Assembly: GCA_008802785.1 (NCBI GenBank) | Contig: VUYT01000012.1 | Span: 248,001 to 312,000 of the forward strand | Reading direction: 5' to 3' | Source of the DNA: Symmetrospora coprosmae | Lineage: Eukaryota > Basidiomycota > Cystobasidiomycetes > Symmetrosporaceae | Length of the DNA stretch: 64,000 nucleotides | Part shown: positions 1 through 10,504 of the stretch, piece after piece | How the letters are laid out: each line of letters opens with the position of its first letter | Numbering within the stretch: the first letter of the stretch is position 1 | The notes under the pieces: model-generated | What the model saw: only the letters and a program-made list of their open reading frames with translations | Database searches by the model: none | What the model was told of the DNA's origin: nothing | Program-made: the position numbers and the translations under genes

Positions 1-570
1 GCAGAAAGGGCGGGCTCACACGACAGATGGGTTTCCTCTACCGGATGTCGGCAGTTGCCGAGTCTCTGTCCGCTGCTGCGCTCGCCTCTGCGTGCACCAC
101 ACGCTCCTTGCAAGCTCAGACGCTCGCTACGGTCGCGTCGCTGCACGACCGCCGGACAGTCAGGGTGAAGGAGCCCGCTGATTCACTGTTCAAGCTCTGG
201 TTACGACTGTAGATGCGAGTGCAGGGCGTCCTAACTGCCCGACGGATATATGCAATCCGTGCTCAGGCAAAGGGCGTCGACGCCACCCATCGTCCGACCT
301 GAACGCGTCCAAGTCGGCTAGTAGCGGACAATTCCGGCTGCTATGTACGAAGGTAGCGTGGTTGCGGTAGCATTTCAGATGATCCTCTTTTTAGTTCCCC
401 AGTCGCATGGCATCGCTGCGAGCCTTGTCCTTCGCTCTTCTAGGCCTTCCTCCGACGAGCTCGGACATCCGGCATCATCTTCTCGCGTGCGCCGTGTCCT
501 CACCAGCCTTCGTCCTGCCCCTCTAAATCGCCGACTGGTGGTGTATCTCTTCTTTCGGCCTCTCCCCGCC
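1..570. other. Left-edge region with no supported gene
   Basis: The first 570 bases hold only short open frames (for example a 61-codon frame beginning at 27) with no recognisable domain, and an antisense shadow of the F-box gene that ends at 571. The region probably contains the 3' flank of that gene and the flank of a gene outside the window. Confidence 0.5.
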
Positions 571-1821
571 CTACGCTTCCTCCTCTTCCAAGTCGCCCGC
601 GTCCGCCTGATCCCCCCAGTCCCCCTGATCCTCCTCGTCCTCCTCCGACTCCCACTCCTCGAAGAGATTCAGCAGATCCGGCCAGAACTCGGCAATATCG
701 TCTCGCGCTTGCCATCCCTCCCGCTTCCTCAGTCCTTCTGATGCATCCTCAATGAGGCGCCTCACGCCACCGCGCGCTGGCAGATTCGCGTTCCCGTATG
801 CGTATGATCCATCTATTATATCAGACATGATGCTGTCCGTTCGGAGGATCGGAGTTTCGCTGAGAGCCGCAAGCCATGCGGGGGATGCGAGGCGGCGGAG
901 AATCTCGAGGTGCCCGAAGATGTCCGAGTGAGAGAGATCTAGAGTCTGTAGAGTCTGAGGCAGAGCTTCGATGGGGAATAGGTCACCATTGAGGGTGATT
1001 GAAAAGGTGAGATGTTCCAGGCTCGTGAAAGCGCTGAGGAATGCGGCGAGACCATCCGCTCGGGACCACTCGCTGTAGCTTCTCTCTTCGCGTAAGATGA
1101 GCGTCGTGACTGTCCTGTGCAGCTGAAGGGCTTCAGACTTCATGTACATGAAGAAGTGCATGCCTTCCAGCGTGAAGCGTTCCAGACGCTCAAGGGGTTT
1201 CAGGAGCTCCTCCCATACAGCCGAATCGACGTCCCACCAGGACGACAGGGTGAGTTCCTGCAATGTTGTCCCGACACCTTCGAGCAGACTGACGCCTGCC
1301 TCGCAGTGCAGACCTTCGCCAAAGGGGCCTTCGCACGAGAGGTGGAGTATGCTGAGGGCGTTGCAGCCGTTCAGGAGGCCCGGTAGTTCAGCACCCTCAA
1401 AGTATTTTACCGTGAGGTGCTGGACGAGTCTGCGCTTGCGCACTTGACGGCAGAGCAGGCGGTAAAGTCGGGCCTGCTTGTATCCATGTGGCAGTTGCCA
1501 ACGCGTGGGACGGACTTCACCTCCCTCGTCGCGTGATTCTAGTCCTATCTCGAGGTCTATATCGCGATAGAGAATCGGCTGGGAGATGGCCTGCCATAGC
1601 CTGCACACCTGCCCAGCCATCGCGATTCTCCGCTTGCGAGCCGGATTAAGGTAGCCGATGACCATCTCTGCGATCTCGGGGATGGCCAGCACGCGTGCGG
1701 CTGTGCTGAGAACGGAGGAGGATTGTGCAGATGAGCGACGTCTCTTGCTCTTTGCACGGATGCGTCGACCCTTCGACTGTGGCTGAGTCTCGGTCGGGTC
1801 CGCATGCTGAGCTGGGTTCAT
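571..1821 (-). CDS. F-box-like/LRR-like protein, intronless (family A, copy 1)
   Basis: A single uninterrupted frame of 416 codons. Residues about 43-90 look like an F-box: a hydrophobic segment ending in IPEIAEMVIGYL, a basic turn, then WQAISQPILYRDI. The rest has weak leucine-rich patterning (LERLERFTLEGM, LQTLDLSHSDI), as in substrate-binding parts of SCF ubiquitin ligase adaptors. The N-terminus is very basic (KGRRIRAKSKRRR) and the C-terminus is an acidic E/D run. It resembles the next gene in start region, length and layout, which suggests a tandem duplicate. The absence of introns contrasts with the intron-rich neighbours. The F-box call rests on pattern, and the target is unknown. Confidence 0.75.
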   Translation of the reverse strand: MNPAQHADPTETQPQSKGRRIRAKSKRRRSSAQSSSVLSTAARVLAIPEIAEMVIGYLNPARKRRIAMAGQVCRLWQAISQPILYRDIDLEIGLESRDEGGEVRPTRWQLPHGYKQARLYRLLCRQVRKRRLVQHLTVKYFEGAELPGLLNGCNALSILHLSCEGPFGEGLHCEAGVSLLEGVGTTLQELTLSSWWDVDSAVWEELLKPLERLERFTLEGMHFFMYMKSEALQLHRTVTTLILREERSYSEWSRADGLAAFLSAFTSLEHLTFSITLNGDLFPIEALPQTLQTLDLSHSDIFGHLEILRRLASPAWLAALSETPILRTDSIMSDIIDGSYAYGNANLPARGGVRRLIEDASEGLRKREGWQARDDIAEFWPDLLNLFEEWESEEDEEDQGDWGDQADAGDLEEEEA

Positions 1822-2432
1822 CGAGACGGAGTTGCAAAAGCAGAGGGAAGGGATGGACAGACGTCGCAGCTAAAGCGAGGATCGCTGACCGGAACCCAAT
1901 GAGATGATTGTATGTGCGTGGTGCGGGCTGGCCGGGGAACCAGTCCGGACGGTCCCAGGACCGCTCGATGGCGGGACTGCTCCGCTTGGGCGCCTCGAAG
2001 TGGTACAGGGATGTGCATATAGTCGTGAGAGTACGATGCCTGGTCTAGGCGGATATTGTGCTGCGTTCACCGGGCTTTGCTGTTCAGCTTGCCATCCCGA
2101 TCCAGCAACGCCGACTCCGGGAGGGTCAGGGCGCCTTACCGACTTGGCAGACGAAGGACAGAACTGGCTGATGGCCTGACTTGCGTCTCAGCTTTGATCG
2201 ACGTCCTTGAGGCAATTGGCACAAGGCTGACCCTCTCGCGAGATGGATGCAGGTGGGGCATGGCCAAGGGCCAACCTCCTGACACCGAGTACATGCCAAC
2301 GGAGAGACTAGCGCGCTCATGTCGCGCGAACGCCTAAATGTACACTGACCTTAGAGCAGCAAGCGTTGCGGACAAGCCAGTCTTACTGTGACATCGCTGC
2401 TAGTACTGCCAATCAAACGTGTGCGCTCGGGG
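1822..2432. other. Intergenic region between two F-box-like genes
   Basis: About 610 bases between the start of one minus-strand F-box-like gene and the end of the next. Only short, domain-free open frames occur. It should carry the promoter of the left gene and the 3' end of the right gene. Confidence 0.5.
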
Positions 2433-3713
2433 TCAATCGGATCCGCCCCCCACGTCCGTCGACTCTTGCTGCACGACGGACGGCTCTCCTCCAGTTCCAA
2501 CCGCCACGGCGCTCTCGTCCACAGCAGGCCCATCCAGCTCAGTCTCGTTGGCGGAGGCTAGCCTAAGCTGGCGTAGTAGCTCGTTCCAGCTCGCCTTGCC
2601 CCTTCCGCCCTCCCTCCAGTGCGGACGCTGGCTCAGACCGTTGCATGCAGCATCGATCAAGCGCTCGAGCTCGCTAGGCGTCGGTAATACCTCGTGGAAA
2701 GGCGATTGCGCATCGAGGCAATCTGGCAGCCACCCGATCATAACATCGCTGGTATTGAGGATAGGCGTCTGCCGCAGAAGCGGAAGCCAGTTGGGATCGG
2801 ATAGCCGACACAGGATGTCGACGTAACCTCCTAAGGTATCATCATGGAGCTCGAAAGTGCGCAGTGAAGGCGGGAGGTAGATGCTGGGAAGGTAAAACCC
2901 GTCAGTCCACAGGGAGACCTCCAAGTGCTCGAGAGATGTGAAGGCTTGGATGAAGGACCCGAGGTCGTCTGGCCGATATCCATCCATCTGATCTTCGTCG
3001 TGAAGGATAAGTTCTTTGACAGTTGCCCTAAGTGGTAGTTGTTCCACGTCTATGTGTGCGTATCGGATCCGGCCGACCAGCTCGAGGCTCTCGAGGGAAT
3101 GGAACGATCCTAGGAGGATATGCCACTCCTCGTAGAAGTCGTACTCGTGAGTGAAGATACTGAGCGATCGCAATATACTGCCGAGGTTCGTCGTATGCCA
3201 TGGAGGGAAGCTCGACTCGCCGTCTTCGTCAAAGTCGTCGTCGAGATCGCGAACGTAGTTTAGCGAGAGGAGTGAAGTGCAGCCGAGCAGGAGGTGGCTG
3301 AGCCTCGTGTCACGGACGCCTGGGATGGTGATGTGGCGGACAGCAGCAGCCTTTGACTTGTCCGTGGACAGCAGATCCAGCAGCTGATGCTGCTTCTCTG
3401 GGATGCTCGGGTGTCCAAACCCAAATGACGCGAGGTCCGCACACGGTTCGCGACAATTGGCATACCTGCCGATAATGATGGTCTCGTAAAGGAGGGGCGT
3501 GGCCACGGCGTGGAACAGCTTGTTGACGCTTGCTGCCGCTGCGAGATCTTTATGTGAGGGGCTGAGGTGCTTGATGACCATCTCGGCCAGCTCAATGATG
3601 GAGAGTACGCGAGTCGCGATGGTAGGCAACGGCTTTTGCTGTCTCTGGCGTCTGCTCCTGCTGCGCATGACGGGCCCTTCGCCCGTGGCGGAGATGGCGT
3701 CTGAGCGGGCCAT
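2433..3713 (-). CDS. F-box-like/LRR-like protein, intronless (family A, copy 2)
   Basis: A 426-codon intronless frame starting at the ATG at 3713. The N-terminal part (residues about 28-80) matches the F-box segment of its neighbour: VLSIIELAEMVIKHL, then VNKLFHAVATPLLYETI. Leucine-patterned segments follow (LRSLSIFTHEYDF, LESLELVGRI, LEHLEVSLWTDG), then an acidic, low-complexity tail. Both copies contain the pattern (F)TSLEHL(T/E)(F/V)S and a later (P)ILxTxxxM motif, so they are paralogues that have diverged well beyond recent duplicates. The likely role is substrate adaptor of a cullin-RING ligase, from the family pattern only. It is transcribed away from BFR2. Confidence 0.75.
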   Translation of the reverse strand: MARSDAISATGEGPVMRSRSRRQRQQKPLPTIATRVLSIIELAEMVIKHLSPSHKDLAAAASVNKLFHAVATPLLYETIIIGRYANCREPCADLASFGFGHPSIPEKQHQLLDLLSTDKSKAAAVRHITIPGVRDTRLSHLLLGCTSLLSLNYVRDLDDDFDEDGESSFPPWHTTNLGSILRSLSIFTHEYDFYEEWHILLGSFHSLESLELVGRIRYAHIDVEQLPLRATVKELILHDEDQMDGYRPDDLGSFIQAFTSLEHLEVSLWTDGFYLPSIYLPPSLRTFELHDDTLGGYVDILCRLSDPNWLPLLRQTPILNTSDVMIGWLPDCLDAQSPFHEVLPTPSELERLIDAACNGLSQRPHWREGGRGKASWNELLRQLRLASANETELDGPAVDESAVAVGTGGEPSVVQQESTDVGGGSD

Positions 3714-4275
3714 GCTGACGACAGCGGTCGCTTCGAGAGAGGCGGCGAAACCAGGGAGGTGAGTCGAGGCGCACGCCTGTGCTTGGCTTGTAACGCGTAA
3801 GGCTGGGATGGAAGTGGGTGCGAGGAGCGGTGCTTGTGGAGGTGGGGACAGAGCGGCGGTCAGCCGGGAAACGTCTCAAAGCGTCAGAACGCCCTGATGC
3901 ACGGGAGATCGATAGAGGTAGGCAGTCACGCACCCGAACTGTGCGTACGTGCGTGGTAGATTGGGATTTGCCTTGGTCTACGGTATGGCGGTCAGGTCGG
4001 TGTACCCGAGTCGTCCAGCCTGAAGGACTGGCAGATGCCTCGAGGCCTGAAGGACGCGGCGACCGCGGCCAGCAGTCCGCCTGGCGATACCCGGTTGATG
4101 AAGTGTTGCAGATAATGCGCGGTGCGAGACTGTACTTGCGGGCTGGAAGAGAGTGAGCCCTGGGACTACAGCCGTCACTGTCCCTCGCCCCTGCGCGACG
4201 GCGGCTGCACGTGCGCGCTCGAGAATTTGCCCTTCTCCGAGAGACCAACCTGCGTCCTGCATTGCATACACAGCC
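3714..4275. promoter_or_regulatory. Divergent promoter region, F-box-like gene / BFR2
   Basis: About 560 bases between the starts of the minus-strand F-box-like gene and plus-strand BFR2. No coding evidence was found. Both 5' ends must be driven from here. I could not assign a TATA box or factor site. Confidence 0.4.
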
Positions 4276-6031
4276 ATGTCAGGTAGGTCGGAGCGGTACT
4301 GCATGTCACTCTCTGCAGCACTGACGCTGTCTCTTCTCTAGCCCGCCTCTCCCTCGCCGACCAGCTCGCGGCCATCCGAGACCCAGCTGCGCCCGTCGAG
4401 GAATACGACCCCGAGTCTGCACCCTACGACTTCAGCTCTGGGCGGTCGAGCAGCAAAGCGCAGAAGGAGCATCTGGACGCTGGGCGTGCCGACTATCTCG
4501 ATGTGGGCGAGAGCAGCCTGCGCAAGAGTATAGCGCGCAAGCATGCGCCCGAGCTCGGCGGCAGATACGCCGGCGTGAAGAGCAGCAGAGACGAGCTCTT
4601 CGGTGGCAAGAAGGCTGCTCTCGACGGCAGCATTGATGGAAGCGATGAGGATCTGGACGGTGATGACAATGACGAGGATGAGGATGATCTAGAAGAGGAG
4701 GAGGAGCTCGACGAAGACGAAGAGCAAGCCGGACTAGAAGGAGAAGAGTCTGGCAGCGAGGGCGAAGACCCCACAGAGGACGATGAGGAGGCTTCAGGAG
4801 GAGAGGATGACGACGAGGAAGACATCCCTGTTGCTAAAGCAACCTTGAAGCGGTCCGGAAAGTCCAGCATGAATGATGACTCGCGTGCCATGATCCAGGC
4901 GCTCAAGAAGGCATCCTCTGCGGACGTCGAGAAGGGCGGAGAGGTCCGGAGACAGCTCGTGAGTCACGCCATACGTCTAGTTTGGTACAAGCTCAAGCTA
5001 ACAACGCTGTCCGCAGTCCTTCTGGGACACATTGCTCGAAGCGCGAATCCGTCTGCAGAAATGCGTGACAAGCGTCAACGTCCTTCCAGGCGTGAGTCCT
5101 CTCTGCCTGTGTCAAGGTGCCCGCGCTTTACCACTGACAAGCGTACACGTCACAGCCATCGAGTATACCAAACTACACCGATGCCAGCTCGTCCGATTTT
5201 CACAAGACGGTCGCCTCGCTAGAAGAGCTGAGCGAACTGCTCTTCAGCGTTCGCCGGACGCTTTACGAGACGAATGACAAGCTCACTCTTTCTGCGTCTG
5301 CATCTGCATCTCGCAAGCGCAAGCGTGGGAGCGCCAGCTATCTCGACTCGGCCCTTGACGAGCTCGAGCAGCTATCGAGCGTGGTGTCGCCGTACGAGCG
5401 AACCGTCATCTCGCGGTGGAGCGACAAGGTCTCCGCAGCAGGCGGATCGGCCTCATCACAGCAGCAAAACAAGTTCAAGGCAATCGGGACGCAGAACACG
5501 CTCTCGCAGATCGATGGGATCGTCGGGCAGGACATGGAGCGGCTGGTTGAGCGGACACGGGTCCGGCGCAGCGGCGGTGGACGGGCGGCACACGTCAAGG
5601 TTGTCGGACGGGACCGGGCGCTCGAGCCTGTCGAGGGAGAGAAGGACGTGTCGGAGGAAGTGTTTGACGACACGGACTTCTACCAGGCGCTCCTGCGCGA
5701 GGTCGTCGATGCCTCGGCAGGCGCGGGCCCGGCCTCTGGACTGAATGGCGACCGGTACGCGCAGTTCAACAACATCTCGAAGAAGAAGGCAGCAGGTGTC
5801 GATGTCAAGGCCTCGAAAGGCAGAAAGCTCCGCTACCACGTCCACGAAAAGTTGCAAAACTTCATGGCGCCCATCCCGATGCTCACTTGGGAGAAGGAGC
5901 AGACGGACGAGCTGTTCCGGGGGTTACTTGGAAGCTCGACTCGAGATGGTGCTCAGGCTGGTGCGGAGGGCATGCAAGACATGGACGGAGATGGTGCAGC
6001 CGCGTCTGCGGGGCAGCTCAGGATCTTCTAG
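4276..6031 (+). CDS. BFR2: BFR2/AATF (traube-type) ribosome biogenesis protein
   Basis: Proposed exons 4276-4282, 4342-4958, 5017-5091 and 5156-6031 give 524 codons with all phases closing. The first exon is only ATGTCAG. The product starts MSARLSLADQLAAIRDP, has a long acidic D/E block (residues about 115-185), then a conserved segment with SFWDTLLEARIRLQK, and a C-terminal region with KLRYHVHEKLQNFM and FRGLLGS. That is the TRAUB domain order of Bfr2/AATF, a nucleolar small-subunit processome factor for early 40S assembly. The basic KRKRG patch around residue 274 could be a nuclear signal. The cystathionine beta-lyase/mevalonate kinase gene follows about 380 bases downstream on the same strand. 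Confidence 0.9.
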
Positions 6032-6411
6032 ACGGGGACCCTGTTAGGCTTTTCGACGCGGCCTGGTGCGATTTCTTGCTGTTCAGAGTACCAGCGTGCA
6101 AGCAGAACACAGGAATGCACTTCTTCCGCCTCGCGAATGCTCTTTCTCGCAGCCTTCCGAAGCATATTCCCTGAACGGGTCAAAGCGCGGATGATCCTGC
6201 ATCACGCCGCGCCCATGTTGCCAGCTCCCTCACAGCGAGCGCTGCGCAAGCCGAAGCGACAGCACCGTATAGCAAAGACTGAGCGTACCAAAGGTCCAAG
6301 TTGTACAAGTCTGCAGAGCTTTCGCGGAGCGGAGATTACACCGCTGCCGGGTCGATCGGGTCCGAGCCACAATCACGCTATCCGTCGTCGTCGAAGTCGC
6401 ACTCTTCTGCT
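6032..6411. other. Intergenic region upstream of the fused enzyme gene
   Basis: About 380 bases between the BFR2 stop and the first usable ATG of the fusion gene. The downstream frame is open back to about 6301 without an ATG, so an additional 5' exon cannot be fully excluded. No other gene was seen. Confidence 0.4.
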
Positions 6412-9400
6412 ATGACCCCATCCGCAACAATGTCCAACGAAACAGACAGCTACCCTCCTTCACCCAGGGATGTCGACGCGAGCAGCACCGTCGCCAGCTC
6501 GCTCTACCTCGACCACTCGTCAGCGAGCCGCCGGCCTCGGCGCAAGCAGGATCTGAGGCGGTTCGCGACGCAGTGCGCCGTCGTGGATGACCCAGACTCG
6601 GACCACCACGACCAGCACGGCAGCAGCTCGGTGCCCATCTACCAGACTGCTACATTCAAGGGTGCGTGTGTGCGCACTTCGTTGCAGGCGGTGCTGGCTG
6701 GACTGGAGCACGGAGTCACAGCTGTAACTCCGACTGACCTGCGTCATATGCCCCTGCTTGACGCCGCAACTCCTCCTGCAGGTCTTCCCGGTCAGATCTA
6801 CGACTACTCTCGCTCTGGCAATCCTACGCGGACGTTTCTGCGTGAGTCGCTTCTCCCCGCTGGACGCTGGACAACCCCGAGCTGCCATCTCGTGACTAAC
6901 GCTCTTTCCCAATGCGCCCCGTGCACCCCTACGCTCGCAGAACACCACATTGCAAAGATCAGCAATGCAAAGCACGCCTTTGTCGTCAGCTCTGGCATGG
7001 CCGCCCTCGATGTCATCTTCCGGTCGCTCAAGCCAGGAGACGAGATCATCACCGGTGAGGGCGCTCGTCCGCGGCACAAACACCGACTCGAGGCAGGACC
7101 CTAACCCGCTTGATCCACGCAGGCAACGATCTGTACGGCGGCTCGAACCGTCTCCTGACCTTCTTGAAGACGTCCGGAGGGTTCACTGTACACCACCTTG
7201 ACACGACCAAGCCCGAGGTCCTCCTTCCCTACCTGACCGCGCCCAACTCCAAGATCCGCTGGGTCCTGCTCGAGTCGCCAACGAACCCGCTGATCCAGAT
7301 TGCCGACATCGAGTACATTTCGTCGCTCGTGCACAAGCATATTCCTTCTGCTGTCGTCATTGTCGACAACACGATGATGTCGCCATTCCTGCAGCGACCG
7401 CTCGAGCTCGGCGCAGACATTGTCTATGACAGTGCGACCAAATACCTCTCCGGGCACCACGATCTCATGGCGGGCGCCATGTACTGCAACCGGGACGATC
7501 TCGCCAAGCAGATGGCCTTCACGATCAATAGCATCGGCAACGGCCTGTCGCCGTTCGACTCGTTCCTCCTCCTGCGCGGTATCAAGACCATGGCGATCCG
7601 CATGGAGAAGCAGCAATCGACAGCATGCCTTGTTGCGGCTTATCTGGATAATCTCGGCTTCAAATGCAATTTCCCCGCACTGGCAGGCCATCCGGGCAAG
7701 GAGATACATGACAGGATTGCCAAGGGTCCCGGAGCGGTCCTCAGCTTCGAGACGGGAGATACCGGTCTCTCGGAGCGCGTGGTCGGAGCTACCCGCCTGT
7801 GGGGTATCTCAGTCTCGTTTGGAGCGGTCAACAGTCTGATTAGCATGCCTTGCCTCATGTCGTGAGTTGCGAGGTGTGACTTGCAGGGGTGATTATAGTC
7901 GGCGCTGACGTTTTATCTTGTCCGTGCTAGACATGCCTCCATCGACCCAAAGGTCCGCAAAGAGCGCAACTTGCCAGAACATCTCATCCGCCTCTGTGTC
8001 GGTATCGAGGACCCAGATGATTTGCTCGACGATCTGGAATCGGCTCTCCTTCAAGCCGGCGCGATACGGATCGTCGATGACCCCGAGACGCCCGGCGAGC
8101 AGAAGCTGGAGCGAGTGCCTGTAGCGCATGACGATGAGGAGGAGGAGCTTGTCGCCGCGAGTGCAGGCCTCAACATCCAGCAGAGCGGTGCGGCAGCGGA
8201 CGGCATTCCGGAATTTATTACTTCTGCTCCGGGCAAGGTCATCCTCTTCGGCGAGCATGCGGTCGTGCACGGCGTTACGGCCATTGCAGGCGCGCTCGAC
8301 CTGCGCTGCTACTGCCACGTCGAGGCGCGGTCGGATGACAAGGTCTCGCTAGTCCTGCCGGACGTAGGTCTCGAGCGGACGTGGAATCTGGCCGACCTGC
8401 CGTTCGATAGCATCGCGTCTGAGCGCACCGAGGAGCAGGATGATGTCGATGCAGACACTCTGCCAAACTCGCACGCGTCACCTGACCCCAAGCTCATGGA
8501 CATCATCGCTGGCAGCGCCAATCTCGCCAAGAGCGGCGAGAACATGTCGGCAAAGGTCGCCCTGTCCCCTCAAGCCTTCCTTTATCTGTACATGCGGCTT
8601 GCGAAGCCGGGCAAGCCGTGAGTGCTGGCTTCGTCGAGCGAAAGTCAAACTATGCTGACACTACACGTGCTGCCCCGCTACAGTCTCGCTCGGACGTTCA
8701 CAGTCCGCTCGGCGTTGCCGATCAGCGCAGGTCTCGGCTCGTCCGCCGCCTTTTCCGTCTGCCTTTCGTCCGCCCTTCTCTACCTCAACGGTCATCTCGC
8801 TCTCCCGTCGCCTCCCTCCTCTTCTTCGACTTCGACAATCTCGACCGACGCCGCCTATCTAGTCAACAGCTGGGCCTTTGTCGGCGAGAAGATCCTGCAC
8901 GGCAACCCGTCCGGCGTTGACAACTCCGTCTCATCGCTCGGCAGCGCGCTCGCATTCCAGAAATCGCGCTTCCCGGGCGAAGGCCCCTCGATGCACTCCC
9001 TCACCCACTTTAGGAGCATCCGCTTCCTGCTGACGGACACGAAAATCCCCAGGGATACGAAGACGCTAGTCGCAAATGTTGGCAAGCTCAAGGCCGAGCA
9101 GCCGGAGCTTGTTAATCGGCATCTGCAAGAGATCCAGGAGATCGCAGATGCGGCAGTCAGTGTGCTGAATGGCGAGGTGAAGGGCCAGACGCGCGCCCAA
9201 CAGATTGCAAAGCTTGAGGTGGGTCGCTCGGCCTCGCCTACCGGTCGAAGGCGTCGAAGCTGAATTAATCGTCTGTACGCTTGCAAACAGAGCCTGGTCG
9301 ACAGGAACCACGCTATTCTCAAAGAGCTTGGTGTCGGCCATGCTGCTCTGGAAGCCATCAAGCAGAAGGCATCGCAAGCGCCGTACGGGCTGCATACCAA

Positions 9401-9701
9401 GCTCACGGGAGCAGGAGGCGGTGGATGCGCCGTGACAATTGTGCCGGACGACTTCTCCGAGGCGACGCTGCAGCAGCTCAAGAGCGATCTGAGCGCGGAC
9501 GGCTTTGCGTGCTACGAGACTGCGGTCGGCGGCGGCGGTTTCGGCGTCTTGCCACTTTCGAGAGCGGCACCGCAGCAGCGCGTGAGCGCGGAGGGTGGAG
9601 CCGAGGAGGAGAACATCCCTGTTCGAAGCCAGTTCGAAGGCTCGAGCACGAAGGACCTCCACAGGTGGGCTGAGAGTGTCGGGCAGTGGCGGTACGCTTG
9701 A
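6412..9701 (+). CDS. Cystathionine beta-lyase / mevalonate kinase fusion protein
   Basis: Exons 6412-6661, 6782-6841, 6941-7054, 7123-7861, 7931-8617, 8684-9218 and 9291-9701 give 931 codons, with every phase closing. Residues about 80-435 are a Cys/Met-metabolism PLP enzyme: YDYSRSGNPTRTFL, VSSGMAALDVIF, and SATKYLSGHHDLMAG with the Schiff-base lysine near 248. The C-terminal HASIDPKVRKERNLPEHLIR and CVGIED fit cystathionine beta-lyase (cystathionine to homocysteine, pyruvate and ammonia). An acidic linker (about 445-484) leads straight into a complete GHMP kinase: SAPGKVILFGEHAVVHG, LPISAGLGSSAAF and TGAGGGGCAV, which is mevalonate kinase (ERG12). Exon 5 crosses the junction without a stop. 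ATG at 6430 is an alternative start. I do not recall such a fusion, and transcript proof is needed. STR3/ERG12 are the nearest single-gene names. Confidence 0.9.
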
Positions 9702-9930
9702 ATGGGCCGCGTGTGTGTGTAGATGTCTGAGGACTATCCCAGGAGGTGCACATGACTGTTGTCTTTCGTAGCAATGCGGCTCTGGCCTTTCTGTCTCTCT
9801 CTCTGCTTGGATGGCTTTGCTGTTTCATGTTGGTCGCCCTGCCCCGGTCGCGAGTCGCACAGGAACACGGGACGCACTCACCGGCGCGTACCTACGTCTT
9901 GCCTCCCCGACAACCCTCAACGACAGCAGC

Positions 9931-10504
9931 ATGGTCAAGCGCAAAGCATCAGCAGCCACGCCGGCAACACCAGCCGTATCCTCCCAGAGTGCAGGCGCAG
10001 CCCGAGCCACAGCGGCAGCAGGACAGTCGGTCCCACAGGCGGCTCCGCGGTCAGGCAGCAGCAGCAGCAGCGCGTCCGCTCCGCCTACTCATTACTACCA
10101 GTCTGGGAAGGATGAATATCGCGTGCCGAAGGCATGGAATGATCCTCTGGGATACCTTCGGAGCGTGTGGGATCTCTATGAGGCCACTTTTGCCATTTCA
10201 ATGCTCGAGACGGTGAGTGGCGCCTGCTTGACTGCCCCTCGACGTGTGCTACACCGACCGCTATCTGACTTCATTCATGATGATCGACAGTGGGAGAGCA
10301 TACTGCTTCGTGAGCGTCGGTCTTCCTTCGTGCTGACTCTGCCGCCCGCTGACAGATACCCACGCCCTCCTTTCACTTCGCCTAGACGGCATCCTGCTCA
10401 TTATTACCTACTTCCTGTACTGGGCAACGACAAACTACCTTCCAGATCACTTGCGCATCATTGCGAGCAGAGCGAGGTACTATTTCTCTGGCGTGGACGA
10501 GTAA
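9931..10504 (+). CDS. Serine palmitoyltransferase small-subunit-like membrane protein
   Basis: Exons 9931-10212, 10291-10309 (19 nt) and 10356-10504 give 149 residues. The N-terminal 65 residues are low-complexity (A, S, T, P). The conserved part reads LRSVWDLYEATFAISMLE then TWESILL, a hydrophobic segment (LDGILLIITYFLYW), and PDHLRIIASRARYYF. The motif MLE-x-WE followed by one membrane helix is the hallmark of SPTSSA/Tsc3-like small subunits, which stimulate serine palmitoyltransferase in the ER at the first step of sphingolipid synthesis. An alternative donor at 10479 (gtactat) would replace the last nine residues with a longer tail. It lies 229 bases downstream of the fusion gene on the same strand. 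Confidence 0.75.

Noticed and set aside
343-741. 132-codon plus-strand frame near the left edge
   Set aside because: Its 3' half is the antisense of the acidic tail of the F-box-like gene and no domain was recognised.
4493-4906. Serine-rich minus-strand frame
   Set aside because: It is the exact antisense of the acidic block of BFR2. Runs of serine arise from reading Asp/Glu codons backwards.
8618-8683. In-frame stop after KPGKP in the kinase part
   Set aside because: It lies inside a 66-nt intron with GTGAGT/CAG borders. Splicing restores the conserved LARTFTVRSALPISAG region.
9219-9290. Possible end of a separate mevalonate kinase gene at the in-frame stop at 9263
   Set aside because: A normal 72-nt intron removes the stop and joins a C-terminal exon carrying the essential TGAGGGG motif in phase.
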